64,000 bases of DNA from Pseudoscleropodium purum (taxonomy: Eukaryota > Streptophyta > Bryopsida > Hypnales > Brachytheciaceae). A program made the position numbers and the translations under genes. Under the pieces are notes generated by a model. The model had not been told where the DNA came from. It was given only the letters and a program-made list of their open reading frames with translations, and searched no databases. This document shows, one piece after another, positions 59,880 to 64,000 of the stretch. Numbering within the stretch: position 1 is the stretch's first letter; the number at the start of each line of letters is the position of its first letter. The DNA lies in contig OZ017805.1 of assembly GCA_963969395.1 (NCBI GenBank), positions 682,001 through 746,000 of the forward strand, read 5' to 3'.

Positions 59880-60300
59880 CGTCCCTTGCTGTTCGATCGG
59901 TTTACACCAGATTTGTCCGCTCGTGGCTGTTGGATCGGGCGGACACCTAATCCGTCTGCCCCTACCCATCGGATCAGGCGGACGCCAGATTTGTCCGCCC
60001 GTGGCCGTCCGATCGGGCTGACGGGGCTCTAGGGTTTCTGGGAGGCAGACGACCATTACTTCCGCCACTCGTGGCCCGTCTGATCGAGTAGATGGTTTGG
60101 GGCCGTCCGCCCCTGCCCGTCGGATCCGGCGGACGCCAGATTTGTCTGCTTGTGGCCGTCCAATCGAGCGGATGGGGCTCTAAGGTTTCAAGGAGGCGAA
60201 CGGCCGATATTTTCGCCACCCCCGGCCCGTCCAATTAGGCGGATAGTTTGGGGCCGTCCGATGGGGCGGACGGGCTGTCCGCATTTTCACTTTTGCTTTG
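59880..60300 (+). promoter_or_regulatory. GC island upstream of the copy C kinase
   Basis: Contains about two and a half imperfect repeats of roughly 160 bp, each with GGCGGACGCCAGATTTGTCC and GGGGCTCTAGGGTTTC, partly decayed. Less regular than the other islands and clearly diverged from 12140-12445 in A. Confidence 0.58.
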
Positions 60301-60479
60301 CCCCTTGTGAATGCAAAATGGAGCAGAGAACTTGGTGGTTCATCCCCCATTGGCTCCTTTCCTAAGCAAGGCAAGAGTGGTTTATTGGAGGCCCCTTTGT
60401 TGCCAATTTTTTTGACATTTGCGTGTGGAATTCAAATTTAAATTAAAAAATTTGATCTATATCAATTTCATTTGTCACG

Positions 60480-61973
60480 ATGCCGAAGGGGAAGAAGAAG
60501 GTTGCAAAGCTAAAACATGGAGAGGGACCATCAAACTTGGAGGTAGCTCGCCAAAGTCCTTCGGAGGAATGCAAAAAATTCATGATCGAGCACATCGTTC
60601 AATTTTATGAATCGAAAACAACATTGTCTTTAGACAATAAGTACATCAAATATCAAGAAGAGTGCGTGTCTAAATTCAAGGTAGACATGAAACAGATGTT
60701 GTTGGATGCATTGAATGTTCCGAAGTGGCATGACAAAATGGATAAAACGCACTTCACCAAATGTTTGGAGAACAAGATTCATGACGCTTTGTGGAATTCC
60801 AAAGTCATTTTGGTTAAATATGGCAAGGAATATCGACCCAATGACGCCCAGTTTGAAGAAGTGATTCTAAAAGCGGACTTATTTAGGGGGCGATGTGCTC
60901 CATTCACCAAAAGGCACAATCGAGTTGATTCGATTGGTTGGTGGTAAAGCAATGATGGAGTTGCTGAAGCGGAAAGGACCAAACGGCACCTCATAGCACT
61001 TCCAGATTCAACACACGTAATTCCTGTTGATAATAAAATGATGAGAGGTGGATATGCAACAATTCGAAAGGTCCGTATTGTAGGATGTCCAGGAATACTT
61101 CCTCATTAGGAGTTTGCGGCAAAGAAATCCATTCACCACCAAACTCGACCCGATCTTGTAAAGTTAGAACATCAAAACGAATCAATGGCTGTTCGAATTC
61201 CACGCGCGGGTGTGATACGGTTTGCTGCAGTGCACGGAACGACGTGTGAAGGTTATGCGTATTGGTGGAATGGTGGAACTCTTCAACAAATGTTGAATAT
61301 GGATAAGGACTATCCAGACAACATTCAAATCCGTTTGATGTATACGAATCCAACCAAAGAGGAGGTTGTAAAAGCTCACCGTTTAGGGCGATATCAGAAG
61401 AAGCGCACAGAGCTTACATGGGTCTTTATGCATATAATGTATGCAATGCATCTTGTTGGACATTTGCACAATGATCTTTCTCCGGACAACATCTTGTTAC
61501 ATTTTCCAAAAGATGAGTCACGTATGTACATTGGAATTTGCGATTGGGGCATGACCACGTTAGCTTCTTAGCCAATGAAGTCTTTGTACACATTCACATC
61601 AGCAGATGAGAGGAAACAGACTTTGTAGAGGAGATGGTGGGTAGATCCACGTATTGCATATTTGCATAAAGTAGGTGCGGATGTGGAAGTCATTCCGATG
61701 TATTCACGTAAGTCGGAAGAGTATGCCGTTCGAAAAATTGCTCGGCGGATGAATGGAAACAACATGTCAGAGGCGTATTTCAACGTGCTACGAAAAATAC
61801 CTAGTGCGACACAATTTTCCTTTCATGAATTTGCAAAAGTGTTTTATGCTTACTTGAAGCGCATTTCTTCGAAGAGTGACGACGAAAATACTAGTTTGGC
61901 CCATGTGATTACGCGATTTTCTAATACATATCGTTGGCCAATGTCAGATGAACATTTCCGCCATTTATATTAG
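60480..61973 (+). pseudogene. Element protein 3 of copy C: protein kinase with four in-frame stops
   Basis: One 497-codon frame from ATG 60480 (MPKGKKKVAKLKHGEG) to TAG 61971, without frameshift. About 185 residues of Lys-rich N-terminal region precede a kinase domain: glycine loop GGYATIRKV (about 188-196), Lys motif EFAAKKS (about 212), catalytic loop HNDLSPDN with H330, D332 and N337, and CDWG with D355 in place of DFG. No APE is evident; RWWVDPRIAYLH may take its place. The domain should phosphorylate Ser/Thr or Tyr if translated. Stops: TAA 60945 (Glu in A), TAG 61107 (Trp in D, TAG also in A), TAG 61569 and TAG 61626 (both Gln in A). It cannot be read straight through without recoding. 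Confidence 0.85.
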
Positions 61974-62354
61974 ATTTGTAGTGCAGAAGTAGTAATTGAA
62001 TAATTGAATAGGTTATATAGGCATTAAAAATTAGTTTAGAAATATAGAGTTGGAATGAAAAAAATTATATGTGCAATTAGCCAAATGTGCACACTATATG
62101 GTATATGTAAATTTTTGAGTCCACAATGTATGGTATTCTATATTAAATTCAATACATTTTGTCCATATTGATTATGTTTGTATTTGTATTGATCTTGATT
62201 TTTTGAATAGTATATATATATATTTGAAGTCACAAACTTTTTTAGTTTGCCTTCTGAAAATGAATTGGAATTTTTTCATAGTTTCAAGACTATCATGGAT
62301 TCATGGTCAAACTTTATAATCTTTCAACTTATAAAAGACATTGTTTTAATTTTT
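61974..62354 (+). other. 3' flank of copy C kinase
   Basis: AT-rich and close to 22542-22889 of copy B, with a local duplication of GTATGGTATTCTATATT-like sequence at 62095-62140. No gene. Confidence 0.6.
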
Positions 62355-63565
62355 TTTCCTATGTGGTTGAATTCCTAGAGGACTAACATGTGTTTTTGGG
62401 CAATATATAATTTTTGGGCATATACGTGACTGTAGATTTGCATATTTTGGGCTGAAATTTTTTAATAGAATGTGGGGAAGAGGAATATCTTCCATATGCA
62501 CAAATTTCATGACATTTGAAAATATGAGTCAAAAGTTATTGCATAATATGTTGTTTGTTTCTCAACTCGGGCAGTCCGGGGCTCCGGGCAGATCTAAAAA
62601 AATCAATTTTTCAAGAAATAAAAATTTGAAATTGGTTCTTGAAATTTATATGTATTCAAAAACCTTAGAATCATTGCATTTCAATAGTTGAGATAAAAGT
62701 TATGAGGCTTCTTAGTTTGCGGGCAGTCATAGAATCTTTACACCAAAAAAAACTTTAAAGTCCATTATTTTACTGAAATTTCAATATTTTTGAAAAATAA
62801 TAACAATACTGGATGTATAATGTTTATAACAACAATTCACCATTTGGATTGAAATTTTTTAATTCTATAACTAATTTACTAACAATTTAGTATTTTGAAT
62901 CATTCTCTATTTCTTTCTACTTATTAATTTTTTCCTATATGTTGTACAACTCCAAATGATCTGAAAATTTTCATATGTGTAGCGAGCTTGCCTTGAAGAA
63001 TGTATCCAGAGAAGAACAACCATTTTGGACATTTCTTCATAATGATCTAACCTTTTGAAGCACAGTTGCCCATTTTTTCGCAGGGTCAAAAAAAGGATTT
63101 TTGTCACTTCAAAGTTTAAACGCTAATATCTTGCATTCTACATGGTGGAAATTTCTGAAATTTTTTCCACATATTCTCAAATATGTTAGTACAAGATCAT
63201 ACGGTCACATCTGTGAAAAAATGATATTTTTCAAAATTTTGGTACTTGTACAAAAAAATGGCAGTTTTGGAGCATTTTTAGAGAGAACAGAATCAATGAC
63301 CTTTAGGGTTAAAACTCACAGTTTTTTAACTTGAAATAATATGAAATTAAGTGTTCAATGAATGCATTTGAAAATATATTTATTTTAGTTTTTAGTTTCT
63401 TAGTAGCCTTTTGCATTACAAATTTAGAAGTTTAAATTTTTTTGATATAAGTATATAACATGTCTACTTTGAGTTAGTAGGGTTACATTTCCCAAAAAAT
63501 TAATATAACTCATGAAAATGGTTTCTTTTCCCTTTAATTCTAAGGAAACATTTTTTTAAATTTTT
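62355..63565. other. 1.2-kb AT-rich insertion in the 3' end of copy C
   Basis: Copies A and B go directly from GACATTGTT to ACAAATCGCGAACC, while C has about 1.2 kb between. The insert is bordered by T-runs. Its part at 63120-63330 is related (about 70 percent by eye) to the spacer at 56750-57000, sharing words such as ATGGTGGA, TTTTTTCCACAT, ACAAGAT and GGCAGTTTTG. No gene seen. It may be a mobile AT-rich repeat of its own. Confidence 0.6.
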
Positions 63566-63806
63566 TTTATAACAAATCGCGAACCATTGCACTTCATTTA
63601 ATATTTAATTGTTTAAAGATTAAAGGAGTGACCGCGGGGCAGTTTGGGTAGGGCGGTCGGGGGAAATAGGGCCATCAAAGCGGACGGGGCGGACGAGGGG
63701 ACAGGTAGACAGGGTGGTCCCGACGGATGCTGTGTCCACCGGGACCGCGAATGTCAGCGGACGCTACGGACACAGTGTCCGCGTCTAGACGTCCCTGTCA
63801 ACCTTG
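63566..63806. repeat. Copy C kinase-side terminus
   Basis: Matches 22890-23181 but with one copy of the GGGACCGCGAATGTCA unit, ending GTCAACCTTG. The last bases read CTTG instead of CCTG, the same change as at the left end of copy D. Confidence 0.83.
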
Positions 63807-64000
63807 ATTTCAAATGACTTTGACTACCAATTTTGAAAAAAAATTTGTTAATGTTGAAAAAATGAGTTCAATGTCTAAATTTTTTTTTTTTAAGAAACCT
63901 TGATTTTCATTCTTTAAAAAATTGTTAAGTAGAAGTAGGTCCAAGATTGACAAAACCCGAAAATTGTTAATAATTTATAGATGGGATTGAAAGACAATAA
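63807..64000. other. AT-rich flank right of copy C
   Basis: No gene. It begins ATTTCAAA and resembles in composition the flank left of copy D (44297-44971). Confidence 0.45.

Larger units (their letters stand above)
50219..63806. mobile_element. Copy C of the large element, most complete
   Basis: Runs from CAGGGTTGAC (50219) to GTCAACCTTG (63806), 13.6 kb, in opposite orientation to A. It includes all four coding blocks, three GC islands, the spacer and both termini, plus two segments absent from A (about 59455-59870 and 62355-63565). Left flank GTGCACTT and right flank ATTTCAAA do not match as a duplication. Confidence 0.88.

Overview
The window looks like repeat-rich, heterochromatin-type nuclear DNA of a plant. 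Evidence: a Ty1/copia and a chromodomain Ty3/gypsy retrotransposon, hAT-style 8-bp target duplications, AT-rich intergenic DNA, and old genes whose stops are mostly TAG. The chromovirus and the D-N-K-N / GHTHED pseudogene (39.0-41.6 kb) remind me of mosses, lycophytes, ferns or streptophyte algae, but I cannot name the species. I see no clear single-copy host gene, tRNA, rRNA or CRISPR array. Nearly all of it is mobile or decayed mobile DNA.

The main content is several copies of one roughly 12-kb multigene element, not recognised by me. Copy A (3377-21730) has CAGGGTTGAC termini and an exact 8-bp target duplication. It sits inside the kinase gene of copy B, of which only 3330-3376 and 21731-23181 are in the window. 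Copy C (50219-63806) is a near-identical copy in opposite orientation. Copy D (44972-50218) is an old half copy abutting C. The gene order is: terminus, [C-terminal domain / RING-H2 / coiled-coil protein, one frame], GC island, 2.4-kb AT spacer, GC island, [UIM plus G/S/Y-rich protein], GC island, [protein kinase], terminus. The first unit is transcribed divergently from the other two. GC islands made of a GGGCGGAC-type motif sit upstream of each of the three units and at both termini. No DDE transposase is visible in any frame, so the element probably moves with a transposase supplied in trans, while carrying a kinase, a RING-H2 finger and a ubiquitin-interacting motif. Two short relatives (315 bp and 233 bp) with 8-bp duplications lie inside D.

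Layout. 1-3329: Ty1/copia element, reverse strand, inserted in copy B. 3377-21730: copy A, with a dead chromodomain gypsy element (3932-10441) nested in it. 21731-23181: end of copy B, which landed beside the start codon of a repeated gene. 23190-41636: a decayed region with unrecognised pseudogenes on both strands, a pair of 460-bp inverted repeats, many ATTATCTT...AAGATAAT hairpins including a tandem array at 38273-38833, and a DUF7869-like pseudogene. 43166-44296: a 107-bp minisatellite. 44972-63806: copies D and C. 63807-64000: AT-rich flank.

The insertions give an order of events. B entered the repeated gene at 23.19 kb. Copia and A then entered B. Gypsy entered A. In the other cluster D is oldest, the two short elements came later, and C is youngest. 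Several in-frame stops are shared by A and C, so they existed before the last round of transposition.
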